NCBI GenBank assembly: GCA_900755685.1
Contig: CAAEHI010000028.1
Span: 1 to 34,616, forward strand
Length of the DNA stretch: 34,616 nucleotides
Direction of reading: 5' to 3'
Source of the DNA: an uncultured Collinsella sp.
GTDB taxonomy: Bacteria > Actinomycetota > Coriobacteriia > Coriobacteriales > Coriobacteriaceae
A program made the position numbers and the translations under genes. The notes below the pieces were generated by a model. That model did no database searches. It saw only the letters and a program-made list of their open reading frames with translations, and was not told the origin of the DNA. This document shows, one piece after another, positions 14,801 through 23,081 of the stretch (position 1 is its first letter; the number at the start of each line of letters is the position of its first letter).

Positions 14801-15787
14801 CTACAGCGCGAAGTCGCCGCCGACGAGCGTGGAGACGGGCTCCTCGTGGTAAACGGCGGAGATGGCCTGAGCGAACTCCTCGGCGACCGAGATAGTCTTG
14901 ATCTTGCCGCCGACCTCGACGGGAATGGCGTCGGTGACGACGCACTCGACGATCGGGGCGTCGTTCAGACGCTCGATGGCCGGACCGGAGAAGATGCCGT
15001 GGGTGGCGCAGACGTAGATGTCGCCAGCGCCCATAGCCTTGAGCTCCTTGACGTTGGCGCACAGGGTGCCAGCGGTGTCGATCATGTCGTCGTTGATGAT
15101 GCAGGTCTTGCCCTTGATGTCACCGATGATGCCCATGACCTCGGCGGCGTTGTGGCGCGGACGGCCCTTGTGGGCGATGGCCAGGTCGCAGCCGAGCATG
15201 TCGGAAAGCTTCTTGGCGGCCTTGGCGCGGCCCACATCGGGGGAGACGACAACCAGGTTGTCGGTGTCGAAGTGCATGTCGTTGTAGTACTGGCCAAACA
15301 GCGGCAGCGCGGACAGGTGGTTAACCGGGATATCGAAGAAGCCCTGAATCTGGCCCTGGTGCAGGTCGAGGGTGATGATGCGGTTGACGCCGGCGCGCTC
15401 GAGCAGGTTGGCGACGAGGCGGGCGGTGATGGGCTCGCGCGGGCCGGCCTTGCGGTCCTGGCGGGCATAGCCGTAGTGGGTGATAACGGCGGTGATGGAG
15501 CGGGCGGATGCGCGCTTGGCAGCGTCGGTGGCGATGAGCAGCTCCATGAGCATGTCGTTGACGTTGCCGCCGGCCACGGACTGAATCAGGAAGACGTCGG
15601 CGCCGCGGACGGTCTCGTCGTAGCGGGCGTAAATCTCACCGTTGGCGAACTGCTTTAGCGTAAGGCCCGAAAGCTCGACCCCAAGGTACTCAGCAATCTT
15701 CTGAGCGAGGGGACGGTTGGAGGAACCGGAATACACGCGGATGGACTTGCGCATATTCTCCGACTTCTCGGGATCATTAATCGGCAT
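14801..15787 (-). CDS. prs: Ribose-phosphate pyrophosphokinase (PRPP synthetase)
   Basis: A 328-residue class I enzyme making PRPP from ribose 5-phosphate and ATP, the precursor for nucleotides, His, Trp and NAD. Motifs: FANGEIYARYDE, the flexible-loop region YGYARQDRK, the metal-binding DLHQGQIQGFF, VVVSPDVGRAK, and the PRPP-binding loop INDDMIDTAGTL. Length is slightly above the usual ~315 because of the first ~12 residues. Start ATG 15787 is supported by AAGGAGAAGGG just upstream. It lies downstream of glmU on the same strand, a common pairing in Gram-positives, but the terminator at 15930-15963 separates them, so prs likely has its own promoter in 15788-15930. Confidence 0.96.
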   Translation of the reverse strand: MPINDPEKSENMRKSIRVYSGSSNRPLAQKIAEYLGVELSGLTLKQFANGEIYARYDETVRGADVFLIQSVAGGNVNDMLMELLIATDAAKRASARSITAVITHYGYARQDRKAGPREPITARLVANLLERAGVNRIITLDLHQGQIQGFFDIPVNHLSALPLFGQYYNDMHFDTDNLVVVSPDVGRAKAAKKLSDMLGCDLAIAHKGRPRHNAAEVMGIIGDIKGKTCIINDDMIDTAGTLCANVKELKAMGAGDIYVCATHGIFSGPAIERLNDAPIVECVVTDAIPVEVGGKIKTISVAEEFAQAISAVYHEEPVSTLVGGDFAL

Positions 15788-15929
15788 TACCCTTCTCCTT
15801 TATATCGAATGCCATATAGATGCCTTTTTGCATTGTAACCGCGCGGCGGGGTTTATCGAGTCTTGATAACGCCTTTACCGTCAACGGACACGAACCGACC
15901 ACTCATCCGGTCACGCAGGTCAGCATAGA

Positions 15930-15963
15930 AAAAGGAGCCGTCCCCATGGGAACAGCTCCTTTT
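15930..15963 (-). terminator. Intrinsic terminator of glmU
   Basis: AAAAGGAGC (15930-15938) pairs with GCTCCTTTT (15955-15963), with a further GTCCC/GGGAAC stem inside. On the minus strand it lies 16 bases after the glmU stop and runs into TTTTTC. Confidence 0.82.
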
Positions 15964-15978
15964 GTGCTTGGTAAAACG

Positions 15979-17391
15979 TTATACCTCGTCGTCCTCGTGC
16001 AGACGGCGGCGATAATCGGCGGCCCAGCCCTCAATATTTACCTGACGGGCGCGGCCCAGACCGAGTGCGTCGGCCGGGACCGGCTCGGTGATGACGGAGC
16101 CGGCGGCCACGAGTGCGCCGTCGCCAATCTGGGCGGGCGCGACCATCATGGTGTCGGAACCGATGAAGGCATCCTTGCCGATGACGGTCTTGTGCTTGTG
16201 GACGCCGTCGTAGTTGCAGGTGATGGAGCCCGCGCCCACGTTGACGCCGGAGCCCATGGTGGTGTCGCCGATGTAGGACAGGTGCGGCACCTTGGAACCC
16301 TCGCCGATCGTGGACTTCTTGATCTCCACGTGCGTGCCGGCCTTGGAGCCGTCGAGCATGTGGGTGCCCGGGCGCAGGTAGGCGCGCGGGCCGCAGTCGA
16401 CGCCGTTCTCGATGACGGCCTCGATGGCGATGGTCTCATCGATGGTGCAGCCGCTGCCGACGGTGGTGTCGGTGAGGCGACTGTTGGGGCCGAGCTGGCA
16501 CTCCTCGCCCACGGTGACGTGACCGATCAGATGCGTCTGCGGCCACACGACGGTGTCGCGGCCGATGGTGGCGTCGGGACCGATCCAGGCCTGCGTGGGG
16601 TCGATGAACGTGACGCCTTCTGCCATCCAGTGCTCGTTGATGCGGTCGCGCGCGATGGCGGTGAGCTGCGCGAGCTGGATGCGGCTGTTGACGCCCAGGC
16701 CGTCGCGGTAGTCGTCGCAGTGGAAGATGGAGACTGCCTGGCCGTGACCCTTGAGGATTTCGAGCATGTCGGGCAGGTAGTACTCGGACTGCGCGTTGTC
16801 GTTGCCGATCTCGTTAATGTGGGCGGCAAGCTGCGCGCCGTCGAAGGCGTAGCAGCCGGCGTTGCACTCCAGCAGCGTGGCGGCCTGCTCGGGCGTGCAG
16901 TCCTTCTGCTCGATGATGCGTTCGATCTGGCCGTCGGCACCCAGCTTGATGCGGCCGTAGCCGAAGGGGTCGGGCGGGGTCATGGTCATGACGGTGCAGG
17001 CGAGCTCGCCGGTGGCGACGGTCTGCGCGAACTTGGCGACGGTGTCGGCGGTGATGAGCGGCAGGTCGCCGTTGAGCACGACGACGGGGCCTTGCGTGAT
17101 GCCGCAGGCCTCGAGCGCGACCTTCACGGCGTGGCCGGTGCCCAGGCGCTCGGTCTGCTCAACGCACTCGACCTTGGTGGCGCTGTTGGCGTAGGCGCCG
17201 TCGATGAGGGCGCGCATCTCGTCGGCGTGGCTGCCGATGACGACCACGACGCGGCTGCAGCCAGCCTTGATGGTGGCGTCGACGATCCACTGGACCATGG
17301 GCTTGCCCAGGATCTTGTGCGAAACCTTGCAGTGGTTCGACTTCATGCGGGTGCCCTCGCCGGCAGCGAGGATAATTGCGGTTGCGTCCAT
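15979..17391 (-). CDS. glmU: Bifunctional UDP-GlcNAc pyrophosphorylase / glucosamine-1-phosphate acetyltransferase
   Basis: A 470-residue enzyme making UDP-GlcNAc for peptidoglycan: it acetylates glucosamine 1-phosphate and couples the product to UTP. The N-terminal uridylyltransferase has LAAGEGTRMKS (residues 8-18), LNGDLPLITADT and YGRI. The C-terminal half is a left-handed beta-helix of hexapeptide repeats (IGPDATIGRDTVVW, LGPNSRLTDTTVG, RPGTHMLDGSKAGTHVEIKKS, TCNYDGVHKHKTVIG). ATG 17391 is chosen because GGAG lies 5 bases upstream and the LAAG motif is in the usual place; a longer frame to 17445 adds 18 atypical residues. Divergent from the ECF transporter operon. Confidence 0.96.
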   Translation of the reverse strand: MDATAIILAAGEGTRMKSNHCKVSHKILGKPMVQWIVDATIKAGCSRVVVVIGSHADEMRALIDGAYANSATKVECVEQTERLGTGHAVKVALEACGITQGPVVVLNGDLPLITADTVAKFAQTVATGELACTVMTMTPPDPFGYGRIKLGADGQIERIIEQKDCTPEQAATLLECNAGCYAFDGAQLAAHINEIGNDNAQSEYYLPDMLEILKGHGQAVSIFHCDDYRDGLGVNSRIQLAQLTAIARDRINEHWMAEGVTFIDPTQAWIGPDATIGRDTVVWPQTHLIGHVTVGEECQLGPNSRLTDTTVGSGCTIDETIAIEAVIENGVDCGPRAYLRPGTHMLDGSKAGTHVEIKKSTIGEGSKVPHLSYIGDTTMGSGVNVGAGSITCNYDGVHKHKTVIGKDAFIGSDTMMVAPAQIGDGALVAAGSVITEPVPADALGLGRARQVNIEGWAADYRRRLHEDDEV

Positions 17392-17423
17392 GTGATCTCC
17401 TGTTACGTTATAGAGACGTGTGT

Positions 17424-17451
17424 TTGGAAACGATACACGGCGCAATATGAT
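17424..17451 (+). promoter_or_regulatory. Likely promoter of the ECF transporter operon
   Basis: TTGGAA (17424-17429) and TATGAT (17446-17451) are 16 bases apart in the gap between divergent glmU and the ECF genes. A long leader of ~130 bases would follow; I recognise no riboswitch in it. Confidence 0.4.
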
Positions 17452-17584
17452 ACCGCAGGCATATGATGAGCGCGTAACGATTGGTTTGCGGCGGTTGAGG
17501 CTTGCGTCGCTGGTGTGGCGTTTGCGCTGCTTGCGTGCGGCGTTGGCGGTGCTACGGAGCCGTCGTTTGAGCTAGGGGACGGGG

Positions 17585-18478
17585 GTGCCCGTGGACAACA
17601 TACGAGAAGAGTTTGGCGGCGAGCCCGTCGCGGCATTCTCGATGTCGCATCCGGCGGTGCCGGCCCTCTACATGGTACTGACGCTGGGGCTCACCATGTT
17701 CTCGATGCAACCGGTGCTGATCGCGCTGTCGCTTGCGGGCGGGCTGGCGTACGGGCTTGCGACGCGCGGTGCTGCGCGCACGTTGGGGGCGCTTCGCTGG
17801 CAGCTGCCGGTGATTTTGATTATCGCGGTGCTCAATCCGCTGTTTAGCGCCTCGGGCTCGACGGAGCTGTTCCGTATTGGCATGCGTGCGGTGTATCTGG
17901 AGAGTATGGTATACGGCCTGTGCATGGGCGGGTTGTTTGTGGCGAGCGTACTGTGGTTTGAGGCTGCGGCGTCGATGCTTGGCTACGACAAGGTGCTTGC
18001 GCTTCTGGGTAACGCCGCACCGGTGATCGCGCTCATGATTTCGATGTGCATGCGGCTTATCCCACAGTTTTTGCGCCGCGGTCGTACGGTACTGGCGGTG
18101 CAGGATGCGATTGATGTGCCGGGTCGCGCGCCGGCCGATCCCGTGCGTTCGCGCCTACGGGCATCGAGCGTGTTGATGGGCTGGGGCATGGAAGATTCGC
18201 TGGAGCGCGCGGACACGATGCGCTCGCGCGGGTGGGGTGCCGCGACGCGTCGTACGACGTATGCGCGGTATCGACTGGGGCGCGGCGACGTTGCCGCGCT
18301 GGTGGGGCTTGCGCTGTTTGGCGCGGCTGCCGTGGCGGTGGCATGGACCGCGACGACACAGTATTCGTTTTATCCGCAGCTCTCGGTGCCGGCGCCGTGG
18401 CCGGGCTATGTCGTGTACGCTGCCTGGATGGTGCTGCCTTGCGCGTTGCACGCGATTGATGAGAAGAGGTTTGGCTGA
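17585..18478 (+). CDS. ecfT: ECF transporter transmembrane component (EcfT)
   Basis: A 297-residue CbiQ/EcfT-family membrane protein, the scaffold linking the substrate-binding S protein to the ATPases. Several hydrophobic helices lie in residues ~25-165 and two near the C-terminus. The cytoplasmic coupling helices carry the family's Arg-Gly motif (SLERADTMRSRGWG, ~residues 205-218) and a region with R/S-rich helices (LRASSVLMGWGMED). Start GTG 17585 follows a GGGGACGGGG stretch; GTG 17591 is an alternative. The next gene overlaps it by one base (TGATG). Together with the fused ATPase and S component it forms a complete importer. Confidence 0.88.
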   Translation: MPVDNIREEFGGEPVAAFSMSHPAVPALYMVLTLGLTMFSMQPVLIALSLAGGLAYGLATRGAARTLGALRWQLPVILIIAVLNPLFSASGSTELFRIGMRAVYLESMVYGLCMGGLFVASVLWFEAAASMLGYDKVLALLGNAAPVIALMISMCMRLIPQFLRRGRTVLAVQDAIDVPGRAPADPVRSRLRASSVLMGWGMEDSLERADTMRSRGWGAATRRTTYARYRLGRGDVAALVGLALFGAAAVAVAWTATTQYSFYPQLSVPAPWPGYVVYAAWMVLPCALHAIDEKRFG

Positions 18479-20121
18479 TGGCTCGGTTGGATAGGGGCCC
18501 GGTGTCGGGCGCTGCGTGCGGCCCGGATATGCCGGCGATTGAGGTGCGGAGCCTGAGCTTTGCCTACCCCGATGCTGATGCTGCGGTGCTCGAGGGGCTC
18601 GACTGGTCTGTTCCCCAAGGTGCATTTGCGCTGCTTGTTGGCGGTACCGGATCGGGTAAGTCGACGCTGCTGTCGCTGCTCAAGCCCGAGATCGCTCCGG
18701 CGGGCGAGCGCACTGGCGAACTGCGCGTGCTGGGCGAGCCCGTCGCCGACATGGATGTGCGGGCATCGGCGGAGCGCGTGGGCTATGTGTTCCAGGATCC
18801 CGAGAACCAGATCGTGTGCGAAACCGTGTGGCACGAGATGGCGTTTGGCCTGGAAAACTTGGGGCTAGCGCGTGATGAGATGCGCCGTCGCGTATCTGAG
18901 ACCAGCTATTTCTTTGGGCTGGAAGATTGGCTTCACCGCGATACTGACACGCTTTCGGGCGGTCGCAAACAGTTGCTGTCGTTGGCGGCCGTTCTGACGC
19001 TGCGCCCGCGCGTGCTGCTGCTCGACGAGCCCACGTCTCAGCTTGATCCGGTTGCGGAGAAGAATTTCCTGCACGCGCTGTTTCGTGTGAATCGCGAGCT
19101 GGGCTGCACGGTTGTTGTGGCGACGCATCAGCCGCGCCCAATGCTCGAATACGCGACGTGTGCGTACCGGATTGAGGGCGGTCGCGTGCGCGAGCTGGCG
19201 GATATGGCTTCTTTGGGACGCCGAGAATCGCTGTTTTCCGATGACATGTTGGGGTGGGGTGCCATCCGATGTGCAAATAAAGGAGTATTCAGCAGGCGTG
19301 AGGACAATTTGGGCTCTCCGGAGCCGCCTGGGGACGTATCGAGCGCGAAAAAAAGTTCGGAATTGGACAAATCGTCCGAATTTGTGGCGCAAACGTCGCT
19401 CGAGAACGGCTCGGAAGCCTTCCTGCGCACGGATGGAAGCAGAATACTCCAAAAAATGCACGGCGGGTCGGCTACCACCCTGTCGGAAGGCTGGTTTCGC
19501 TACGATCGAGCGTCCGGCTGGGTGCTGCGCGGGCTCGATGCGTCGTTTTCGGCTGGCGCGGTGCATGCGGTTGTGGGCGGTAACGGCTGCGGCAAGTCGA
19601 CGATGCTTTCGGTGCTGGCCAAGACTGCCAAGCTGCAGCGTGGTCGTATGGTGCGCGGGGCGGCCTCGGCTGCGCTGCTGCCGCAGAACCCCAAGGCCCT
19701 GCTGGTTGCCGAGACGGTGCGCGACGAGCTGATGGAATGGGCCTCGACCTGCGGATATGACGAGAACTTGGCGCGGGAGCGTGCGGCGAGCTTGGGGCTG
19801 TCGGGTCTGGATGGGCGCCATCCGTACGATCTTTCGGGCGGGCAGCGTCAACTGCTTGCATTGGCAAAACTGCTGCTAATCGGCCCCGAACTGCTATTGC
19901 TCGATGAGCCCACCAAGGGTCTAGACCTGTTCAGCCGCCGCATTATCGCCCGCGCCCTGCGTGACCATGCGAAGGCTGGCGGCACCGTCATCATGGCTAC
20001 GCACGATTTGGACTTTGCCGAGCAGGTAGCCGACGACGTCGCCATGATGTTTGACGGCGAGATTGCCTGCATGGAGCCCCCGGCCGACTTCTTTGCCGAC
20101 AACGTGTTCTATAGGGCGTGA
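18478..20121 (+). CDS. ECF transporter ATPase, two ABC domains fused (EcfA-EcfA')
   Basis: A 547-residue fusion of two ABC ATPase domains usually encoded as separate EcfA1 and EcfA2. Domain 1 (~20-250): GGTGSGKST (55-63), LSGGRKQLLSLAA, VLLLDEPTSQLDP, ATHQPRP. Domain 2 (~330-545): GGNGCGKST (~367-375), LSGGQRQLLALAK, LLLLDEPTKGLDL, ATHDLDF. The ~75-residue linker (coding bases ~19265-19480) is Ser/Glu-rich and poorly conserved in style, with an AT-richer segment holding a small hairpin (19356-19380). The start overlaps the ecfT stop. It powers vitamin or metal uptake through EcfT and the S component. Both sites keep Walker A, signature and Walker B. Confidence 0.92.
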   Translation: MARLDRGPVSGAACGPDMPAIEVRSLSFAYPDADAAVLEGLDWSVPQGAFALLVGGTGSGKSTLLSLLKPEIAPAGERTGELRVLGEPVADMDVRASAERVGYVFQDPENQIVCETVWHEMAFGLENLGLARDEMRRRVSETSYFFGLEDWLHRDTDTLSGGRKQLLSLAAVLTLRPRVLLLDEPTSQLDPVAEKNFLHALFRVNRELGCTVVVATHQPRPMLEYATCAYRIEGGRVRELADMASLGRRESLFSDDMLGWGAIRCANKGVFSRREDNLGSPEPPGDVSSAKKSSELDKSSEFVAQTSLENGSEAFLRTDGSRILQKMHGGSATTLSEGWFRYDRASGWVLRGLDASFSAGAVHAVVGGNGCGKSTMLSVLAKTAKLQRGRMVRGAASAALLPQNPKALLVAETVRDELMEWASTCGYDENLARERAASLGLSGLDGRHPYDLSGGQRQLLALAKLLLIGPELLLLDEPTKGLDLFSRRIIARALRDHAKAGGTVIMATHDLDFAEQVADDVAMMFDGEIACMEPPADFFADNVFYRA

Positions 20122-20125
20122 TGGG

Positions 20126-20839
20126 ATGACGGACTGTCGTTTCTCGCGTTTACTCACAAAACTGGAGATCCCGCTGTTGTTGGCGGTGCCGGCGGTGATG
20201 GCAGCGGCGTTGCTGGCGGGCGTTGAGCAGGCGGCGCTTGCCATGCTTGTCGTGGTGGCGCTGGTGCTTGCACTGTTCTTTGCGGGTTACGAGGCATCTC
20301 GTCCGGGTTTGCGCCAGATTATGCCCACGCTGGTGCTGGCGGCGCTGGCGGCGGCGGGGCGCATCCTGTTTGGGCCCATTCCCGACTTTAAACCGGTGAG
20401 CGCCATCGCCATTATCGCGGGGGCGACGCTTGGTCGCCGCAATGGTTTTATGGTTGGCGCGCTGGCGGCGCTGACCAGCAATTTCTTTTTTGGGCAGGGC
20501 ATGTGGACGCCATGGCAGATGTATGCCTGGGGCCTGGTTGGCTATGTTGGCGGTGCGCTGGCGCATGCCGGTGCGTTCGACCGTGCGGATGGAACCGTGC
20601 GCATGCCGGCGCTGATGGCGTACGGCTTTGCTTCGGGTCTGCTGTACGGCGTGGTGATCAACGCGTACGACATTATCGGTTTTGTACAACCGCTCACGTG
20701 GGCGGGCGTCGTGGCGCGTCTTGCCACGGCAGTGCCGTTCGATATCACACACGGCCTCGCGACCTGCGTGTTCTTGGCCGCCCTCTACAAGCCTTGGTGT
20801 CGACGGATCAACCGCGTTGTCGTGAAATACGGGCTGTAG
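20126..20839 (+). CDS. ECF transporter substrate-binding (S) component
   Basis: A 237-residue, very hydrophobic protein with about six membrane helices. It has the ECF S-component layout: GRILFGPIPDFKPVSAIAIIAG, GRRNGFMVGALAALTSNFFFGQG and WTPWQMYAWGLVGYVGG, the Ala-rich packing faces that contact EcfT. It belongs to the broad riboflavin/cobalamin-type S family. The substrate is unknown: dedicated operons like this can carry cobalamin, folate, thiamine or others, and nothing in the leader tells which. ATG 20126 is chosen because it follows the ATPase stop by 4 bases (translational coupling); the frame continues upstream into the ATPase gene but that part is shadow. Confidence 0.82.
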   Translation: MTDCRFSRLLTKLEIPLLLAVPAVMAAALLAGVEQAALAMLVVVALVLALFFAGYEASRPGLRQIMPTLVLAALAAAGRILFGPIPDFKPVSAIAIIAGATLGRRNGFMVGALAALTSNFFFGQGMWTPWQMYAWGLVGYVGGALAHAGAFDRADGTVRMPALMAYGFASGLLYGVVINAYDIIGFVQPLTWAGVVARLATAVPFDITHGLATCVFLAALYKPWCRRINRVVVKYGL

Positions 20840-20880
20840 GGCTGGTTGCGCCGGGGCGTGAATCAATACTTCCGAAGTAC

Positions 20881-21044
20881 CATTTCAAAACTATGCCGGT
20901 TTACGGGGCTAGATTAGCGTAGGCCGACCATACCGGCTTTTTTCAAAATAGAGCAAGCCGTTTACCTGAGGTTTTATTATTTCGGAATTGCGTATGGTTG
21001 GGGGTTCGCGATTCAGCCCCGTAAACCGGCATAGTTTTGGAATG
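20881..21044. repeat. 164-bp element with 30-bp terminal inverted repeats
   Basis: 20881-20910 and 21015-21044 are inverted repeats of 30 bp with a single mismatch (core AACTATGCCGGTTTACGGGG). The interior is AT-rich with a weak hairpin and six T (20936-20942) that could help terminate the ECF operon. No target duplication is seen. Confidence 0.88.
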
Positions 21045-21088
21045 GCCGGCTGGTATGACGGGCATCGTGGCCCTCAGAGAGCCAAATC

Positions 21089-21110
21089 GATCCGTTTTCC
21101 TCCGTCCCCA
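21089..21110. repeat. 22-bp direct repeat, left copy
   Basis: GATCCGTTTTCCTCCGTCCC(CA) here and GATCCCTTTTCCTCCGTCCC(CA) at 21338-21359 differ at one base. Similarity resumes downstream (GGGGAATCAGTTGG at 21120 and GGGGATCAATTGG at 21360). On the minus strand the copies read GGGGACGGAGGAAAA, another GGGGAC-core sequence. The pair flanks the element at 21142-21301. Confidence 0.8.
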
Positions 21111-21141
21111 GACGTCCCCGGGGAATCAGTTGGCGGCGCTT

Positions 21142-21301
21142 GCCACGAAACTGGCCCATCTACTACGTTTAGCTTGATACCCCCGACCATGACCGCGTTT
21201 TACGAAAAACCGCAGGCTTTCTACCTGCGGTTTTCTTTTTGCGTTGTTCGCTGTGGTTGAGGGTAGTGGCTTAAACGTAGTAGATGGGTCAGTTCCGTGG
21301 C
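21142..21301. repeat. 160-bp element with 30-bp terminal inverted repeats
   Basis: 21142-21171 and 21272-21301 are inverted repeats of 30 bp with two mismatches (core CCCATCTACTACGTTTA). The ends are unrelated to those of 20881-21044, but size and arm length are alike. The bidirectional terminator at 21206-21234 is inside. Confidence 0.85.
21206..21234. terminator. Bidirectional intrinsic terminator
   Basis: AAAACCGCAGG (21206-21216) pairs perfectly with CCTGCGGTTTT (21224-21234), followed by CTTTTT on the plus strand. It lies between the ECF operon and the convergent xth gene, and can serve both. Confidence 0.85.
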
Positions 21302-21337
21302 GGGAGGGCCGCGTGGGTTCCCTCGCGAGGTGAAAAT

Positions 21338-21359
21338 GATCCCTTTTCCTCCGTCCCCA
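21338..21359. repeat. 22-bp direct repeat, right copy
   Basis: One mismatch to 21089-21110. With its surroundings it can form a hairpin, TGATCCC (21337-21343) with GGGATCA (21361-21367), whose loop on the minus strand contains GGGGACGG. It sits just after the xth stop. Confidence 0.8.
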
Positions 21360-21374
21360 GGGGATCAATTGGGG

Positions 21375-22193
21375 CTAGAGTTCTAGCGTGAGGGTGACGG
21401 GGCAGTGGTCGCTGCCGAAGATGTCGCCGCGGATGCCGGTGTCGCGAACGTTGGCGGCGATTGCGTCGCTTACCAGGAAGTAGTCGATGCGCCAGCCGGC
21501 GTTGTTCTTGCGGGCATTAAAGCGATAGCTCCACCAGCTGTAGACGCCCTCAACGTCCGGATTAGCCGTGCGCCAGGTATCGGTAAAGCCGGCGTTGAGC
21601 AGCTCGGTAAACTTACCGCGCTCTTCGTCCGAAAAGCCTGCGTTGCCGCGGTTGGACTTGGGGTTCTTAAGGTCGATCTCTTCGTGCGCCACGTTAAAGT
21701 CGCCGCAGGTTACGACGGGCTTGCCGGTTTCGTGCTCAAGCGCGCCCAAAAAGCCGCGATAGGCATCGTCCCAGGCCATACGCACGTCGATGCGCGCGAG
21801 CTCATTTTGCGCGTTGGGCGTATAGACGTCGACAAACCAAAACTTGTCGAACTCGAGCGCACAGACGCGGCCCTCGGTTGCGGCTTGGGCAACGAGCTCG
21901 GCGGCCTCGCCCTCGCCGGCGTAGGGCAGCAGCGCGTCGGCGCGCAGCACGCGTAGCGGCTCCTGGCGGCTAAAGACCGCGGTGCCCGAATAGCCTTTGC
22001 GCTCGGCGTAGCTCCAGGTTTGGTGATAGCCGGGCAGGTCGATATCGACCTGGCCCTCCTGCAGCTTGGTCTCCTGCAGCGCCAGGATATCGACGTCGAG
22101 TTCTTGCGCGATCTGGATAAAGCTCGGGTCCTTTTTGAGCACGGCGCGCAGGCCGTTGACGTTCCACGAGGCGAAAGTGTAAGTCTGAGGCAT
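21375..22193 (-). CDS. xth: Exodeoxyribonuclease III (AP endonuclease family)
   Basis: A 272-residue ExoIII/AP-endonuclease-1 family enzyme for base-excision repair, cutting DNA at abasic sites. Conserved blocks: FASWNVNGLRA, LALQETKLQ (metal-binding Glu), YSGTAVFSR, VDVYTPNAQ, CGDFNVAHEEIDL, GFTDTWR, YSWWSYRFNARKNNAGWRIDYFLVS and the C-terminal GSDHCPVTL with the catalytic His. Length is normal. Start ATG 22193 has AAAGGA 6 bases upstream. Monocistronic; its 3' end faces the repeat-rich region and the terminator at 21206-21234. Confidence 0.96.
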   Translation of the reverse strand: MPQTYTFASWNVNGLRAVLKKDPSFIQIAQELDVDILALQETKLQEGQVDIDLPGYHQTWSYAERKGYSGTAVFSRQEPLRVLRADALLPYAGEGEAAELVAQAATEGRVCALEFDKFWFVDVYTPNAQNELARIDVRMAWDDAYRGFLGALEHETGKPVVTCGDFNVAHEEIDLKNPKSNRGNAGFSDEERGKFTELLNAGFTDTWRTANPDVEGVYSWWSYRFNARKNNAGWRIDYFLVSDAIAANVRDTGIRGDIFGSDHCPVTLTLEL

Positions 22194-22328
22194 GGTGTCC
22201 TTTCGACGGGGTTGGCAGGCTTAAGATTAGCGCAACAGGGGCGGGGTGGGCTCCGTGCATGCTGACTTAAAGGCCGCATGCTGGGACGTCGCTCAACGCT
22301 GCCCGACTAACAAGGACGGAGGACTCAT

Positions 22329-23081
22329 ATGACGCAGGCAATATCGGACCCCAGGCAGGCCTCCGCCGCGCTGGCGGATCTGTTTGACACCCACAAGCGC
22401 GTGGTCTTCTTTGGCGGCGCTGGTGTTTCCACGGCAAGTGGCATCCCCGATTTCCGCAGCGTGGGCGGCCTGTATCACCAGCAGTTTGCCTATCCGCCCG
22501 AGACCATGCTGTCGCATAGCTTTTACGAGGCACATCCTGCGGAGTTCTTCGACTTTTACCGCACCAAGATGATCGCGATTAACGCTTAGCCTAACCGCTG
22601 CCACACCAAGCTGGCCGAGCTGGAGCGCGCCGGCAAGCTCGACGCCGTGGTGACGCAAAATATCGACGGTCTGCACCAGGCGGCCGGCTCGCAGCGCGTG
22701 TTCGAGCTGCACGGATCGGTCCATCGCAACATTTGCCAGTCGTGCGGCGCGGTCTATAGCGCCGAGTGGATTTGCTCGCGCGAGCACGAGGACGCCGCGG
22801 GCGTGCCTGTGTGTCCTGCGTGCGGCGGGCGCATCAAGCCCGATGTGGTGCTCTACGAGGAGCCGCTCGATGAGCATGTGCTGACCGGTGCCGTTGCCGC
22901 CATCGCCGCGGCCGATGCCCTCATTGTGGGCGGGACCTCGCTCGTGGTGTATCCGGCGGCGGGCCTTACGCGTTACTTTACCGGCGATACGCTGGCCATA
23001 TGCAACCTTGCTCCCACCGATCAGGATGCAAATGCCGACCTGCTGATTTCTTGCGACATCGCGGCCGCGTTTGCGTTCTAG
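22329..23081 (+). pseudogene. Sirtuin-type NAD-dependent deacylase, interrupted by an in-frame amber codon
   Basis: A complete Sir2/CobB-like sequence in one frame, broken only by TAG at 22587-22589. Part 1 (86 residues) has the NAD-binding FFGGAGVSTASGIPDFRS. Part 2 continues without frameshift: PNRCHTKLAELERAGKL, VVTQNIDGLHQ, the catalytic-His block FELHGSVHRN, four zinc cysteines (CQSCG and CPACGG), VGGTSLVVYPAAG. The stop falls just before PN, where family members commonly have Lys or another ordinary residue; an A-to-T change from AAG would explain it. The first ATG has GGACGGAGG about 5 bases upstream. Without readthrough neither fragment should be active. It could be a recent mutation, a strain polymorphism or a sequence error. 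Confidence 0.88.

Larger units (their letters stand above)
20840..21374. other. Gene-free repeat region between the ECF operon and xth
   Basis: 535 bases without a supported gene. They hold the 164-bp element at 20881-21044, the 160-bp element at 21142-21301, a terminator inside the latter, and a direct repeat at 21089-21110 / 21338-21359. Confidence 0.75.

Noticed and set aside
15820..17466. 548-codon plus-strand open frame over glmU
   Set aside because: Composition is Gly/Ala/Asp/Val repetitive, it lies antisense to a clear glmU, and has no ribosome site; a GC-driven shadow.
17392..17584. Riboswitch in the leader of the ECF operon
   Set aside because: I looked for conserved cores of cobalamin, thiamine, FMN and folate riboswitches and recognised none.
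17515..17584. Short frame starting GTG 17515 that reads like a lipoprotein start (AFALLACGVGG)
   Set aside because: It is out of frame with ecfT, lacks a basic N-terminus and ribosome site, and continues as an Arg-rich shadow.
22587..22589. TAG in the sirtuin gene as pyrrolysine or programmed readthrough
   Set aside because: No pyrrolysine genes or recoding signals seen, and the position is not catalytic; a plain nonsense change is simpler.
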